Position numbers and translations under genes: made by a program. Below, piece by piece: positions 43,963 through 53,750 of a stretch of DNA of 53,939 bases (position 1 is its first letter; every line of letters begins with the position of its first letter). This stretch comes from Bowmanella sp. JS7-9 (GTDB taxonomy: Bacteria; Pseudomonadota; Gammaproteobacteria; Enterobacterales; Alteromonadaceae). Below the pieces are notes generated by a model, which worked only from the letters and a program-made list of their open reading frames with translations, ran no database searches and was not told the DNA's origin. The stretch covers positions 1 to 53,939 of the forward strand of contig NZ_JXSY01000007.1 of NCBI RefSeq assembly GCF_004329715.1, written 5' to 3'.

Positions 43963-45879
43963 ATGAGATATACATTGTTGACGTTTGCATGTTTGTTTTT
44001 GGCATTTAACGGCCATGCAAGCAATAAAGATTGGGAACTATATTCCCAACAGCCCCTCATTGAGCAACCAGCAATCTCCCCCAATGGGCAAGTTATTGCA
44101 ACGGTTTACAACACACCAGATGGTCCAACCGTTGCGCTTGCGCCATTTGCAACGATGGACTTCAGTATTGTTGCGCGTTTGAAGAAAAATCGTGACCGCA
44201 TTGACTTTATTCGTTGGTCTGGAAACAAATACATCATTATTGGTACAAGTTATCCTGAGTACTTTAACGGTCAACATTTTCGTGTATCCCGCCTTTACTC
44301 AGTTGACGTAAATAGCGGTAATACTTTACCTCTCTCTGCTCGCCGTTTTCAGGATGCCCGCTGGTACCGCATTCAATCGTTTAATCTGGTTAGTGCCCTG
44401 AAAAATGACGAAGAACACGCTCTGGTCGCAACCTATGACGACAAGGACCGAGCATATTCTGTGTTCAAAGTGTCATTATCTGAGGGCTCATTTGACAAAA
44501 TCCAAAACAATTATGAAGACATCAACAGTTGGACCGCAGATCAAGCTGGGATTGTGCGAATAGGTGTTTCCACCAAAAAAGAAGACGATAAATTCATCTA
44601 CTCCATATGGTATCGAGCTAGCGCAGATCAGGAGATGACTAAGATTCATACCCACGTAGTTGGGGACGACAATACCTTCTCTATCATTGGGCTGAATCAA
44701 AGTGGCGATAAAGCTTATGTGATGTCTGACCGAGAGACCGGTCGCGAGAGTTTATGGTTATATGATATTAACCGCGGCGAATTTGAGTCGTTGCTAATGA
44801 GCAACGACCGCTATGATCTCAGTGGTGGTCTGAAAAACAGTCAGGGAGAATTGATAGGAACTTATTATTACGACGATTTTTTGCGCACCCATTACTTTGA
44901 TGATGCTGACAGCCAACTAGAGAAATTAGTCAGCGGCTCTTTACCTGGAAAAGAAATTTCTATCGCAAGCTATAGCGCTGATAAAAAGCGTCTGTTAGTG
45001 GCGGCAACAAGTGATAGCCAAGTGCCTGTCTACTATTGGTTTGATCTGGCAAAGCGCAGAGGTGGCGCCTGGCTATCTCAATATCCGTATCTAATGCAAA
45101 AAACCTTTTCAGCGGTTGAAAATATTACCTTTGAGGCCTCCGATGGCATGACCGTTTCCGGTTACCTGACTATGCCAAACGGCGTGAAAAAGCCGAAACT
45201 CATTGTTATGCCGCATGGCGGACCACACTCCAGAGATTACAAATACTTCAATCCGTTTGTACAATTTTTAGCTAATTCAGGATATGCGGTGCTGCAGATT
45301 AATTTCCGTGGCTCTTCTGGTTTCGGTTCAGCGTTTGAGGTAGCTGGATACTATCAGTGGGGCAAACGCATGCAGCAGGATGTATATGATGGTATGGACT
45401 GGCTGATTAGCACCGGACGTGTATCCGAGGACAAGGCCTGTGCCGTCGGAGCGAGCTATGGTGGTTACTGGGCTTTAACAGCTGCCTTTCAACAACCCGA
45501 TCGCTTTGATTGTATTGTGAGTATCGCCGGAATTTCGGACGTACAGGATTTAGTGTCGGATCGAGAGCGTCGCGACTATTTCTCTGGACATATTATCAAC
45601 GACGATAATGAAGAGACAGTTGAAGCAGCAATAGCAGAGTTAGCTGATGTTTCCGCCATCAACCATATCAGCAAAATAAAGGCCCCAATGCTTCTGATCC
45701 ACGGAACAAAAGACACCAGAGTCCCGTACGCACAATCAAAAGAATTTTACGAACAAGCCAAACGCAAAATAGATATCGAATACATTGAAGTAAAAGATGG
45801 TACTCACTTTTTTGATGACAACGAAAGTAATCAAATTAGGTACAAAGCTATTAGTGAGTTTTTATCCGACCACTTATAA
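43963..45879 (+). CDS. S9 family peptidase (prolyl oligopeptidase/acylaminoacyl peptidase type)
   Basis: 638 residues. Signal peptide (LLTFACLFLAFNGHAS), beta-propeller N-terminal half and alpha/beta hydrolase half. Catalytic triad: S498 in GASYGGYW, D584 in GTKDTRVP and H615 in DGTHFF. It is probably a periplasmic dipeptidyl- or acylaminoacyl peptidase. Base use is somewhat AT-richer than the neighbours. Confidence 0.93.
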   Translation: MRYTLLTFACLFLAFNGHASNKDWELYSQQPLIEQPAISPNGQVIATVYNTPDGPTVALAPFATMDFSIVARLKKNRDRIDFIRWSGNKYIIIGTSYPEYFNGQHFRVSRLYSVDVNSGNTLPLSARRFQDARWYRIQSFNLVSALKNDEEHALVATYDDKDRAYSVFKVSLSEGSFDKIQNNYEDINSWTADQAGIVRIGVSTKKEDDKFIYSIWYRASADQEMTKIHTHVVGDDNTFSIIGLNQSGDKAYVMSDRETGRESLWLYDINRGEFESLLMSNDRYDLSGGLKNSQGELIGTYYYDDFLRTHYFDDADSQLEKLVSGSLPGKEISIASYSADKKRLLVAATSDSQVPVYYWFDLAKRRGGAWLSQYPYLMQKTFSAVENITFEASDGMTVSGYLTMPNGVKKPKLIVMPHGGPHSRDYKYFNPFVQFLANSGYAVLQINFRGSSGFGSAFEVAGYYQWGKRMQQDVYDGMDWLISTGRVSEDKACAVGASYGGYWALTAAFQQPDRFDCIVSIAGISDVQDLVSDRERRDYFSGHIINDDNEETVEAAIAELADVSAINHISKIKAPMLLIHGTKDTRVPYAQSKEFYEQAKRKIDIEYIEVKDGTHFFDDNESNQIRYKAISEFLSDHL

Positions 45880-45900
45880 AAATGGTTCAGTATTGCTACC

Positions 45901-45930
45901 AAAAAATGCCGGCTTTATGCCGGCATTTTA
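45901..45930. terminator. rho-independent terminator
   Basis: AAAATGCCGGC-tttat-GCCGGCATTTT, after the S9 peptidase. Confidence 0.88.
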
Positions 45931-46026
45931 ATTTTCCAGTATTCCCGTTTGATTTGATTACCATCATCTTCATCTCCGCTAACGATCGGGCATAATGAGA
46001 CGCCTACGATAAAAAAGGATCCATTT

Positions 46027-47199
46027 ATGCGCGCCGGCTTCGATATTTTTGACCCGTTTCTACTCAGAGACCAGCTAAGTGAAGAAGAAAATCTGGTGTG
46101 GCAGCACGCCCGCAAGTTCTGCAAGACAGAGTTATTGCCCGGCATTATAGAAGCCAATCGCCATGAAGTGTTTGACCGCGATTTGTTTTATCGCTTTGGT
46201 GAAGCAGGCTTTTTAGGCTGCACGCTACCGGAGGAATATGGCTGCGCGGGACTAAATCATGTCAGCTATGGCTTAATTGCCCATGAAGTGGAGCGAATCG
46301 ACAGTGGTTATCGCAGTGCGTTTTCGGTGCAATCTTCACTGGTGATGTATCCCATCTTTGCGTTTGGCAGCGAGAGTCAGCGGCACAAATATTTACCTAA
46401 ACTGGCCACTGGCGAATGGGTCGGTTGCTTTGGCTTAACTGAGCCAAATGCCGGCTCTGATCCGGCCTCAATGCAGACTCATGCCAAAGCGGTGGAAGGT
46501 GGCTTTTTACTCAACGGCAGTAAAATGTGGATCACCAACTCGCCGATTGCCGATGTCTTTGTGGTATGGGCCAAACTCAATGGTGAAATTCGCGGGTTTG
46601 TGCTGGAAAAAGATATGCCGGGGCTTAGCGCTCCGAAAATAGAAGGCAAGTTCTCGCTACGGGCGTCTATCACAGGTGAAATCGTCATGCATGATGTATT
46701 CGTGCCTGATGAGAATATTTTTCCCGACGTTAAAGGCCTCAAAGGCCCATTCAGTTGTTTGAACAAAGCCCGCTATGGCATCGCCTGGGGTGCGATGGGA
46801 GCCGCCGGATTTTGCTTTGAGCAGGCCAGGCGCTACACCCTGGAGCGTAATCAGTTTGGCCGGCCGCTGGCGGCTAACCAGTTGGTACAAAAAAAGCTGG
46901 CCGATATGCAAACCGAGATTGGACTGGGGTTACAGGGCGCGCTGCAAATGGGTCGCCTAATGGATGCCGGTAATTGTCCGGTTGAACTGGTGTCCATGCT
47001 TAAACGCAATAACTGTGGCAAAGCGCTGGATATCGCTCGTGTCGCAAGAGATATGCATGGTGGCAATGGAATCAGTGATGAATTCCATGTGATTCGCCAT
47101 GCCATGAATTTAGAGGCGGTTAACACCTATGAAGGCACCCATGACGTGCATGCACTCATTTTAGGACGAGCGATTACCGGATTGGCGGCATTTTGTTAA
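46027..47199 (+). CDS. gcdH: glutaryl-CoA dehydrogenase
   Basis: 390 residues, acyl-CoA dehydrogenase fold with the glutaryl-CoA type features: [37 protein letters not shown] and the catalytic glutamate in [20 protein letters not shown]. Oxidative decarboxylation of glutaryl-CoA to crotonyl-CoA in lysine/tryptophan degradation. Confidence 0.92.
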   Translation: MRAGFDIFDPFLLRDQLSEEENLVWQHARKFCKTELLPGIIEANRHEVFDRDLFYRFGEAGFLGCTLPEEYGCAGLNHVSYGLIAHEVERIDSGYRSAFSVQSSLVMYPIFAFGSESQRHKYLPKLATGEWVGCFGLTEPNAGSDPASMQTHAKAVEGGFLLNGSKMWITNSPIADVFVVWAKLNGEIRGFVLEKDMPGLSAPKIEGKFSLRASITGEIVMHDVFVPDENIFPDVKGLKGPFSCLNKARYGIAWGAMGAAGFCFEQARRYTLERNQFGRPLAANQLVQKKLADMQTEIGLGLQGALQMGRLMDAGNCPVELVSMLKRNNCGKALDIARVARDMHGGNGISDEFHVIRHAMNLEAVNTYEGTHDVHALILGRAITGLAAFC

Positions 47200-47269
47200 T
47201 CACTTAACGTTGACCTTTATGAACAGTGAACTAGCCTGATAACAGTCCGCTTGGTTTCAGGAGGCAAAT

Positions 47270-48016
47270 ATTCACCGCTGGTTGCTTGGCTTTATTTTGC
47301 TGTTCACACGGCCGGCATATCCCGGAACCTTGCCGGAGTTGTTGATATATACAGAAATATGGCCTCCTTTTAATTACCTGGATGACAATGGCAATATAGT
47401 CGGTGCAGCCACTGATGTTGTGCGCGCATTAATGAATGAAGCTAATGTGCAATACTCCATTGAAATCATGCCCTGGAGCCGTGCATTTGCTAAAGTTCAA
47501 GGGCAACCGAACAGCCTGATTTATTCCATTTATTACACCAATGAACGCGCCCCACTGTTCCACTGGTTATGTCCAATGTTTCACTCTAAAGGCGTCGGAT
47601 TATTCAAACTTCGCAGCCGTAAAGACCTCCAACTGGTGTCGCTGGACGATGCAAAATCTTATTTAATTGGCACTATCCGCGGTGGGTTTTCCCGGGAGTA
47701 TTTGATCGCCCAAGGCTTCAGCGAGCAAACTAACTTATTAATCTCTAGTGATGAAGAGGCCAATGTCAGACAACTGTTTAGTCGGCGGGTCGACCTGATC
47801 ATTCAGAGTCCTGAGTCCATCGCTTATCGATTAAAAAAAATGGGGGTGGCTACCGATCAAATTGAGCCGGTACTGGACTCCTTTGATAATCAAGAACGTC
47901 AAATTTGCCTGGCCATTAACCGCGAATCTGATCCCATTTTAATCGCAACATTAGAACGCGCATTTAATAATATTATGCGTGACCGCAATACACGCCTTAT
48001 CCCATCATTGCCTTGA
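47270..48016 (+). CDS. periplasmic solute-binding protein (SBP_bac_3 type), probable AUU start
   Basis: 248 residues if started at ATT 47270 (IHRWLLGFILLFTRPAYPGTLP). A perfect AGGAGG lies at 47259-47264, five bases before that ATT. The next start, TTG 47282, is 17 bases away and would delete the basic part of the signal peptide. Mature domain LLIYTEIWPPFNYLDDNGNIVGAATDVVRALM is typical of amino-acid-type binding proteins without an attached transporter. The gene overlaps the 3' end of the convergent deacetylase. Confidence 0.8.
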   Translation: MHRWLLGFILLFTRPAYPGTLPELLIYTEIWPPFNYLDDNGNIVGAATDVVRALMNEANVQYSIEIMPWSRAFAKVQGQPNSLIYSIYYTNERAPLFHWLCPMFHSKGVGLFKLRSRKDLQLVSLDDAKSYLIGTIRGGFSREYLIAQGFSEQTNLLISSDEEANVRQLFSRRVDLIIQSPESIAYRLKKMGVATDQIEPVLDSFDNQERQICLAINRESDPILIATLERAFNNIMRDRNTRLIPSLP

Positions 48017-48914
48017 TATGCACGGTTACACTGCGCGCCAGGGCGCTGAGTGCATAGCCACCTTCTAAGGTTGACACCATCTTGCCATCACAGTGTTTGT
48101 CGGCAATCGCTTTCACTTTGCGCGTGATCCAGTCGTAGTCTGTCTCTACCAAGCGAAAATGTGCCATCTCGTCTTCAAAGTGCGCGTCAAACCCGGCAGA
48201 AAATAAAATCAGCTGCGGCGCAAACGCATCCAGCTTGTCCAGCCATTGCTCGCTGACCGCAGTTTGAAACGCCTCGCTGTCTGTGCCTGCAGGCAAAGGC
48301 AGATTGAGAATGTGTTCATTTCCCAGCCCCACTTCGTAGGGGTAGAACGGATATTGAAAAGAAGAACAAAACAACACACGCTCATCGTCAAAAAAGATGT
48401 CTTCGGTACCATTTCCGTGGTGCACATCAAAGTCTATGATCGCCACACGCTGCAGACCGTATTCGGCCATGGCATGGGCTGCCGCCACCGCGACATTATT
48501 AAAAATACAAAAACCCATCGCCTTGTCTTTTTCAGCATGATGACCAGGGGGGCGCACAGCACAAAATGCCTGAGAAGCCTTGCCCTGCATCACCGCATCC
48601 ACCGCCATCACATTTGCCCCTGCGGCATACAGTGCGGCATCCAGACTGCGGGGCATCATGGCCGTATCAGGATCCAGTTGTACCGTGCCATGTTCTGGCG
48701 TTTGCGCAAAAATTTTATCCACATAGGCCTTGTCATGTACACGATAAAGCTGCTCGATTGTCACCTGCGGCGCATCATCACGCATAATGGTGAAGTCGAC
48801 CCCGGAGGCTATCAGCCGGTCATTAATCGCATCTAAGCGCGCCGGTGACTCAGGATGATCATCACCCAAATCATGTAAATGGCACGCAGGGTGACTAATG
48901 TATAAAAAATTCAT
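47997..48914 (-). CDS. histone deacetylase family protein (AcuC-like)
   Basis: 305 residues. Catalytic motifs complete: RPPGHHAEKDKAMGFCIFNN (two His), IDFDVHHGNGTEDIFF (Asp, His metal ligands) and SAGFDAHFED (Asp ligand), then LEGGY. A zinc-dependent deacylase. The ATG overlaps the upstream CoA-transferase/GNAT gene stop by 4 bases (ATGA), so the two are made together. Confidence 0.92.
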   Translation of the reverse strand: MNFLYISHPACHLHDLGDDHPESPARLDAINDRLIASGVDFTIMRDDAPQVTIEQLYRVHDKAYVDKIFAQTPEHGTVQLDPDTAMMPRSLDAALYAAGANVMAVDAVMQGKASQAFCAVRPPGHHAEKDKAMGFCIFNNVAVAAAHAMAEYGLQRVAIIDFDVHHGNGTEDIFFDDERVLFCSSFQYPFYPYEVGLGNEHILNLPLPAGTDSEAFQTAVSEQWLDKLDAFAPQLILFSAGFDAHFEDEMAHFRLVETDYDWITRKVKAIADKHCDGKMVSTLEGGYALSALARSVTVHIKAMMG

Positions 48915-50752
48915 CCCTGTCCCTCCAGACTTAATATCAGGGTAATTTCGCCGGGCTCATCCATCGGCTGACGTTTAAAGCCGGCATTTTCGAATACCCG
49001 CAACATGTTCTTATTATCTGCTCGAACATAGGCATGCATCGCCGCCAATCCGCGCTTGCCGGCAATATCGATCATGGTGCGTAACAATTGGCTGGCCATG
49101 CCTTTTCCCTGATATTTTTCCCTTGTCACAAACGCCACCTCACAGGAGCGTTCATCATGGTTAAGGTAATATCGTCCTACTGCCTGAATCTCTGACACTG
49201 AGCCGCGTTGTCTGACAATGCACAGCGCCAGATCACGACTTTGGTCGACGCTCACCAGTGAACAGGATTTTTCCCGCGACATCTGTTTGGGGTAATGGTT
49301 GTAACGATAGAACAGCGTCTCTTTGGTGTGTGAATAGAAAAACTCCTGCAAGCGCCGTTCATCTGCGGGGTTTAGTGGACGCAGGTCAAACTCTTCCCCA
49401 TCCACTGCCAGAGTACGAACATTCAGGGCACCGAATTCCGGTACCTCCCGGGGGTAAGTTTTCTGATAATTGGGCACCCAGTAATGTTTACGTACCGCCT
49501 CCAGCAGCTCCGCGCGAAAATCCGGATGCGCAACCCGGATCAGCTCCAGCGCCCGCTCGCGGATGCTGCGACCTTTAAGTGATGCCACACCAAACTCTGT
49601 TACCACATAATGCACATGCCCTCGGGATGTGACCACCCCACTGCCCTCAGTAATAGCCGGTACGATTCGGGATACAGTGCCATTTTTAGCAGTAGACATC
49701 ATAGCAATGATTGGCTTACCACCTTTGGCCATCGCGGCGCCACGAATAAAGTCGACCTGTCCACCGATGCCGCTGTAGAACTCATAACCTAACGAGTCCG
49801 CCACCACCTGCCCGGTCAGATCGATCTCCAGAGCACTGTTAATCGACACCATGTCATGGTTACGGGCGATATTCGATGGTGAGTTCACATAATCGCTGGG
49901 ATAAAATTCCACGTGGGGATTACCATTCACAAAGTCATAAAGCTTTTTGCTGCCGAGACAAAAACTGGTGACCGTTTTACCCGGGTGAAAAGTCTTGTTG
50001 CGGTTATTGATCACCCCTTTAGCGATCAAATCGATGATCCCATCGGTGATCAATTCGCTATGCACGCCCAAATTCTTATGCTGTTGCAGGTACTTGAGCA
50101 CCGCATTGGGGATCTTGCCGATACCTAGTTGTAAGGTCGCGCCGTCTGGCACCAGCATGGAAACATACTGTCCAACCCGTTCGATTTTTTTATCCAGATC
50201 AAAATCGGGTAGTTCGGGTAATGGTTGCGCCATCTCAATACAGGCGGTCAACTCACTGATGTGAATATAAGAATGGCCGCTAGTGCGCGGCATCAAAGGA
50301 TTGATCTGCGCAATCACATGCTTCGCTTTGCGCACCGCTGCCAATGTCACGTCAACAGCCACGCCAAGGGAACAATAGCCGTATTTGTCTGGCAGGCTTA
50401 CCATAATCAACGCGGCGTCCAGCGGCAGAATATCCTGTTCGAACAGCGAGGGGATCTCGGATAAAAAGCACGGTGTGTAATCTGCGCGCCCCTCAGCCAC
50501 CGCCCGGCGCACCTTCTCACCACCAATAAAGAGGGTATTTACTTTAAACAGCTCGCTAAATTCTGGCTCGACCCAGCGCGCATCCGACAACGTATTAAAA
50601 TGCACCACTTCGATATCATGCAGATCATGGCTGTGTGTGATGAGGTCATCCACCAGCCCATTGGGTACTGCCGCATTAGAACCAAGAAAAATCCGGCTAC
50701 CGGATTTGAGAAATGCCTGCCAGTCCGGGCGATTAGGTAGCGCTACATACAT
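48911..50752 (-). CDS. acetyl-CoA hydrolase/CoA-transferase fused to a GNAT acetyltransferase
   Basis: 613 residues. Residues 1-440: CoA-transferase I family (VPDGATLQLGIGKIPNAVLKYL, HSELITDG around E233, INSALEIDLTGQV, GIGGQVDFIRGA, TEFGVASLKGRS). Residues 455-610: GNAT domain with acetyl-CoA loop YQGKGMASQLL. The fusion may couple acyl-CoA metabolism to protein or small-molecule acetylation. It shares an operon with a deacetylase, resembling in logic the acuABC and Pat/CobB systems. Substrate not known. Confidence 0.9.
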   Translation of the reverse strand: MYVALPNRPDWQAFLKSGSRIFLGSNAAVPNGLVDDLITHSHDLHDIEVVHFNTLSDARWVEPEFSELFKVNTLFIGGEKVRRAVAEGRADYTPCFLSEIPSLFEQDILPLDAALIMVSLPDKYGYCSLGVAVDVTLAAVRKAKHVIAQINPLMPRTSGHSYIHISELTACIEMAQPLPELPDFDLDKKIERVGQYVSMLVPDGATLQLGIGKIPNAVLKYLQQHKNLGVHSELITDGIIDLIAKGVINNRNKTFHPGKTVTSFCLGSKKLYDFVNGNPHVEFYPSDYVNSPSNIARNHDMVSINSALEIDLTGQVVADSLGYEFYSGIGGQVDFIRGAAMAKGGKPIIAMMSTAKNGTVSRIVPAITEGSGVVTSRGHVHYVVTEFGVASLKGRSIRERALELIRVAHPDFRAELLEAVRKHYWVPNYQKTYPREVPEFGALNVRTLAVDGEEFDLRPLNPADERRLQEFFYSHTKETLFYRYNHYPKQMSREKSCSLVSVDQSRDLALCIVRQRGSVSEIQAVGRYYLNHDERSCEVAFVTREKYQGKGMASQLLRTMIDIAGKRGLAAMHAYVRADNKNMLRVFENAGFKRQPMDEPGEITLILSLEGQG

Positions 50753-50931
50753 TGTCTTTAGCCTGTTTGAATCCCCTGATATGAATTACCCAGACTATGC
50801 CAGCCAGTTAAGCACCGCAACTTGATATGGATCGCCTTTTAGTCGTAGCCACCGGAAAACTTTTGCTTATTTTGTGCGTATTTAGCCAATGATTTGCTAA
50901 CCTAGCTGCATATCATTGGGGTGAGAACAGC

Positions 50932-51948
50932 ATGGCTGACGAACTAGAAAAATCCTTTCAGATCCTGAAGCAAACAGTGCCATTGATGGTTAAACATCAG
51001 GTGCCGGCCGTGCCGACGAATTATGCCTTGTGGTACACCTACGCCTCGCAGAAGTCTCCGGATCTCAATCAGCAGATCGATGAAGCATTAAAAATTTCGG
51101 CACAACTGTCTGAGTCAAAAACCACCGAGCTATACCGGCAACATCTGGCAGACACTCAGGAGCTGAATACCTGGCAATTACGTCAGTCACTGGAAGCCAT
51201 GCTGCAGGAGCTGAATCAAACCATGCAGGATACTCGCAAAGAGTCTGATCAGTTTCGGCAAAATATGGACGGCTGTCTGGACGATCTGGCCAAAGTGGAA
51301 AAAGAAGGCTGGACGCTGGAAGAGGTGATGGGTCTGGTACGCACCATGGTGCAGGAGACGCAAGGCATTCGTAAAAGTACCCTGAGTTTTAATGCCGCCC
51401 TTGCAAGCGCTGAAAAAGAGATTGCCCAACTGCGTGAACAGTTAGCCGAAAGTCAGCATGATGCGCTATATGATGCCCTGACCGGCCTGCGCAATCGCCG
51501 TTACTTTGATGAAGAACTTAAAGCCATGCTCGCAAAGGGCGATGTTGCATTGCTGCTCGTCGATATCGACCATTTTAAAAATATCAATGACACTTACGGC
51601 CACGTGATGGGCGATCTGGTGATCAAAGCGGTGGCGAAAAAGTTACGCAGCCTGTGTCGCGACGGTGCCGATGCGTTTCGTTACGGCGGTGAAGAGTTTG
51701 CAGTACTGTTGCCTGCCACGCCATTTGCCAGCGCGCGCCATCGCGCAGAGGGAATGCGCAGCGCCATTGAAAAAATTAATGTGGTCAATCGCCTGACCAA
51801 CGAGTCTTTAGGCGATGTGACGGCATCGTTTGGCATAGCCTGTTCTGCTAATGGGGATAGCCCGCAAACACTGATAGAGCGTGCGGATAAACAACTGTAC
51901 GATGCTAAACGTTTGGGCCGAAACCGGGTCATGCCGCTAGCAATCTAA
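50932..51948 (+). CDS. diguanylate cyclase (GGDEF protein)
   Basis: 338 residues. N-terminal helical sensor region (about 1-180, with coiled coil TMQDTRKESDQF), then GGDEF domain with GGEEF at 252-256, DHFKNINDTYGH and DALTGLRNRRYF. The active site is intact. The inhibitory I-site position RxxD reads RDGA, so product inhibition is probably weak. Confidence 0.94.
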   Translation: MADELEKSFQILKQTVPLMVKHQVPAVPTNYALWYTYASQKSPDLNQQIDEALKISAQLSESKTTELYRQHLADTQELNTWQLRQSLEAMLQELNQTMQDTRKESDQFRQNMDGCLDDLAKVEKEGWTLEEVMGLVRTMVQETQGIRKSTLSFNAALASAEKEIAQLREQLAESQHDALYDALTGLRNRRYFDEELKAMLAKGDVALLLVDIDHFKNINDTYGHVMGDLVIKAVAKKLRSLCRDGADAFRYGGEEFAVLLPATPFASARHRAEGMRSAIEKINVVNRLTNESLGDVTASFGIACSANGDSPQTLIERADKQLYDAKRLGRNRVMPLAI

Positions 51949-51967
51949 ACCAACTGCAAGGACGCCC

Positions 51968-52459
51968 ATGCATATTATCTTCTCCCACGGTAAAGAGAGT
52001 GGCCCCTGGGGCAGCAAAATACGCTATCTGGCCGAGATTGCCGGGCGCTACGGCAAGGTAAGCAGTATTGATTATCAGGATCTGGCCGAGCCTGACCTGC
52101 GGGTAAAACGCCTGCACAATCATATCGAACATCCCCACCATACACTGTTAGTGGGTTCCAGCATGGCTGGCTATGTGAGCGCGGTTGTCGCGCAACAGAC
52201 TCCTGTTGCCGGTTTGTTTTTACTGGCGCCCGCATTGTTTCTGCCGGGATATCAAGTGCAGCAGTTCAGACCTGTGAGCACGCCACAGTGGGTTGTTCAT
52301 GGTTGGCGTGATGACATCATTCCTTTTTCACACTCAGTGCGTTACGCCGAATTACAGCAGTGTCATTGCTACTTACTCGATGGCGATCATCGCCTCAATA
52401 GTGCCCTTGACGACATTGGCCAACTGTTTGAGAAGTGTTTACGGCAACTTAGCCTTTGA
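51968..52459 (+). CDS. alpha/beta hydrolase (YqiA/UPF0227-like esterase)
   Basis: 163 residues. N-terminal IIFSHGKESGPWGSK, nucleophile elbow GSSMAG, WRDDIIPF with the acid and DGDHRL with the His. Small esterase of unknown substrate, closely following the cyclase gene. Confidence 0.87.
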   Translation: MHIIFSHGKESGPWGSKIRYLAEIAGRYGKVSSIDYQDLAEPDLRVKRLHNHIEHPHHTLLVGSSMAGYVSAVVAQQTPVAGLFLLAPALFLPGYQVQQFRPVSTPQWVVHGWRDDIIPFSHSVRYAELQQCHCYLLDGDHRLNSALDDIGQLFEKCLRQLSL

Positions 52460-52544
52460 TAAGTCAGATAAAATAATGTCGATATCTATGATCTAACCTT
52501 GCCTTTAATGGGTTTAAATCTGCAGATAATTAATGGAGAACAAC

Positions 52545-53435
52545 ATGTGCGACAAAGACAGTGAACAGGATATTCAAGCTTACTTAAGCAGTTCAAGTCG
52601 GTTGAACCGTCGGGATTTCAATAAGTTACTTGCTCTTGGTACCCTGGCCGCCGGATTTCCTCAATTTGCCAGCGCGGCAGATGTTGTTGAGAGCAATGTA
52701 TTTGTCGCCACGCCCGATGGCACGGCAGATTGCTATTTTGTACGCCCTGCCTCCGGTAAACACCCCTCGGTATTGATGTGGCCTGACATCAAGGGATTAC
52801 GTCCGGCATTTAAAGCAATGGCTAAACGTCTGGCCAGTGCCGGCTACGCGGTCCTTGTGTTAAACCCTTTTTATCGCGATGTGAAAGGATTGGCTCTGCC
52901 CGCCGGGGTCGAATTTCCCTCCGAGGAAGCATGGAAAATACTCCGTGGATACCGGGCAAAACTCACGCCTGACGCAGTGGTGCGTGATGCACGCGCCTGT
53001 TTTGCCTATTTAGATAAGCAACCTGAGGTAAGTAAAAAACGTGGTGCCGCAGCTATGGGCTACTGTATGAGTGGTTCATTTGTAATGCGTGCGGCTGCCG
53101 CCATGCCGGAACGAATTAAAGCAATCGCCAGTTTCCATGGTGGCGGCTTGGCAACCAGCGAGCCAGATAGCCCCCATCTGACCATCCCGCAGTCAACAGC
53201 CGCGGTGCTGCATGCGATTGCAGAAAATGATGATAAGAAAGACCCACAAATGAAGCAATTATTGCGAGAGGCCTATAGCCGCGCAAAACTACCAGCCGAA
53301 ATTGAAGTCTACGCCGGTACGTTGCATGGCTGGTGCCCCCCGGATTCTAAAGCCTATAACGATGTGCAAGCGGAAAAAGCCTGGTCGCGGACATTCGCTT
53401 TGTTTGACAAGGCTCTTAACCAGCACAGCAAATAA
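52545..53435 (+). CDS. dienelactone hydrolase family protein, Tat-exported
   Basis: 296 residues from ATG 52545 with GGAG at 52535-52538 (the frame also opens at 52533). Tat signal LNRRDFNKLLALGTLAAG, then the DLH fold: nucleophile Cys in MGYCMSG, YRDVKGLALP, LHGWCPP with the His. Periplasmic hydrolase, probably of small esters or lactones. Confidence 0.9.
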   Translation: MCDKDSEQDIQAYLSSSSRLNRRDFNKLLALGTLAAGFPQFASAADVVESNVFVATPDGTADCYFVRPASGKHPSVLMWPDIKGLRPAFKAMAKRLASAGYAVLVLNPFYRDVKGLALPAGVEFPSEEAWKILRGYRAKLTPDAVVRDARACFAYLDKQPEVSKKRGAAAMGYCMSGSFVMRAAAAMPERIKAIASFHGGGLATSEPDSPHLTIPQSTAAVLHAIAENDDKKDPQMKQLLREAYSRAKLPAEIEVYAGTLHGWCPPDSKAYNDVQAEKAWSRTFALFDKALNQHSK

Positions 53436-53507
53436 ATCAGCTGAACTTTCACCGCAATAGCGAATCGAAACGGATACGCAAAATCCCTGGATCAGAGAAG
53501 GACCTCT

Positions 53508-53750
53508 ATGAAGCCTCTACTTTTCCTACTTTTGCCTGCAATTTTCCTTTTTACCGGTTGTTCTTCATCGCTAAGTGAGCAAGATGTCATAAAAGCAGTG
53601 GTCAACCAGGCCATTTTCATTCCCAATGAGATAAACATGCAGCGAGGCAGGAGTGCTTGCCTGAGCGTCAAAAATGGCTGCTCGGGGAAATATTCGCAGT
53701 GGTTAGATCAGGACAACGAAGTAGGTTGTTCCTGCGACGAGCGCAACTAA
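53508..53750 (+). CDS. small lipoprotein, function unknown
   Basis: 80 residues; lipobox FLFTGC (Cys18). The mature part has four further cysteines (SACLSVKNGCS, VGCSCDERN). GAAGGA precedes the ATG. No family recognised. Confidence 0.75.
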   Translation: MKPLLFLLLPAIFLFTGCSSSLSEQDVIKAVVNQAIFIPNEINMQRGRSACLSVKNGCSGKYSQWLDQDNEVGCSCDERN

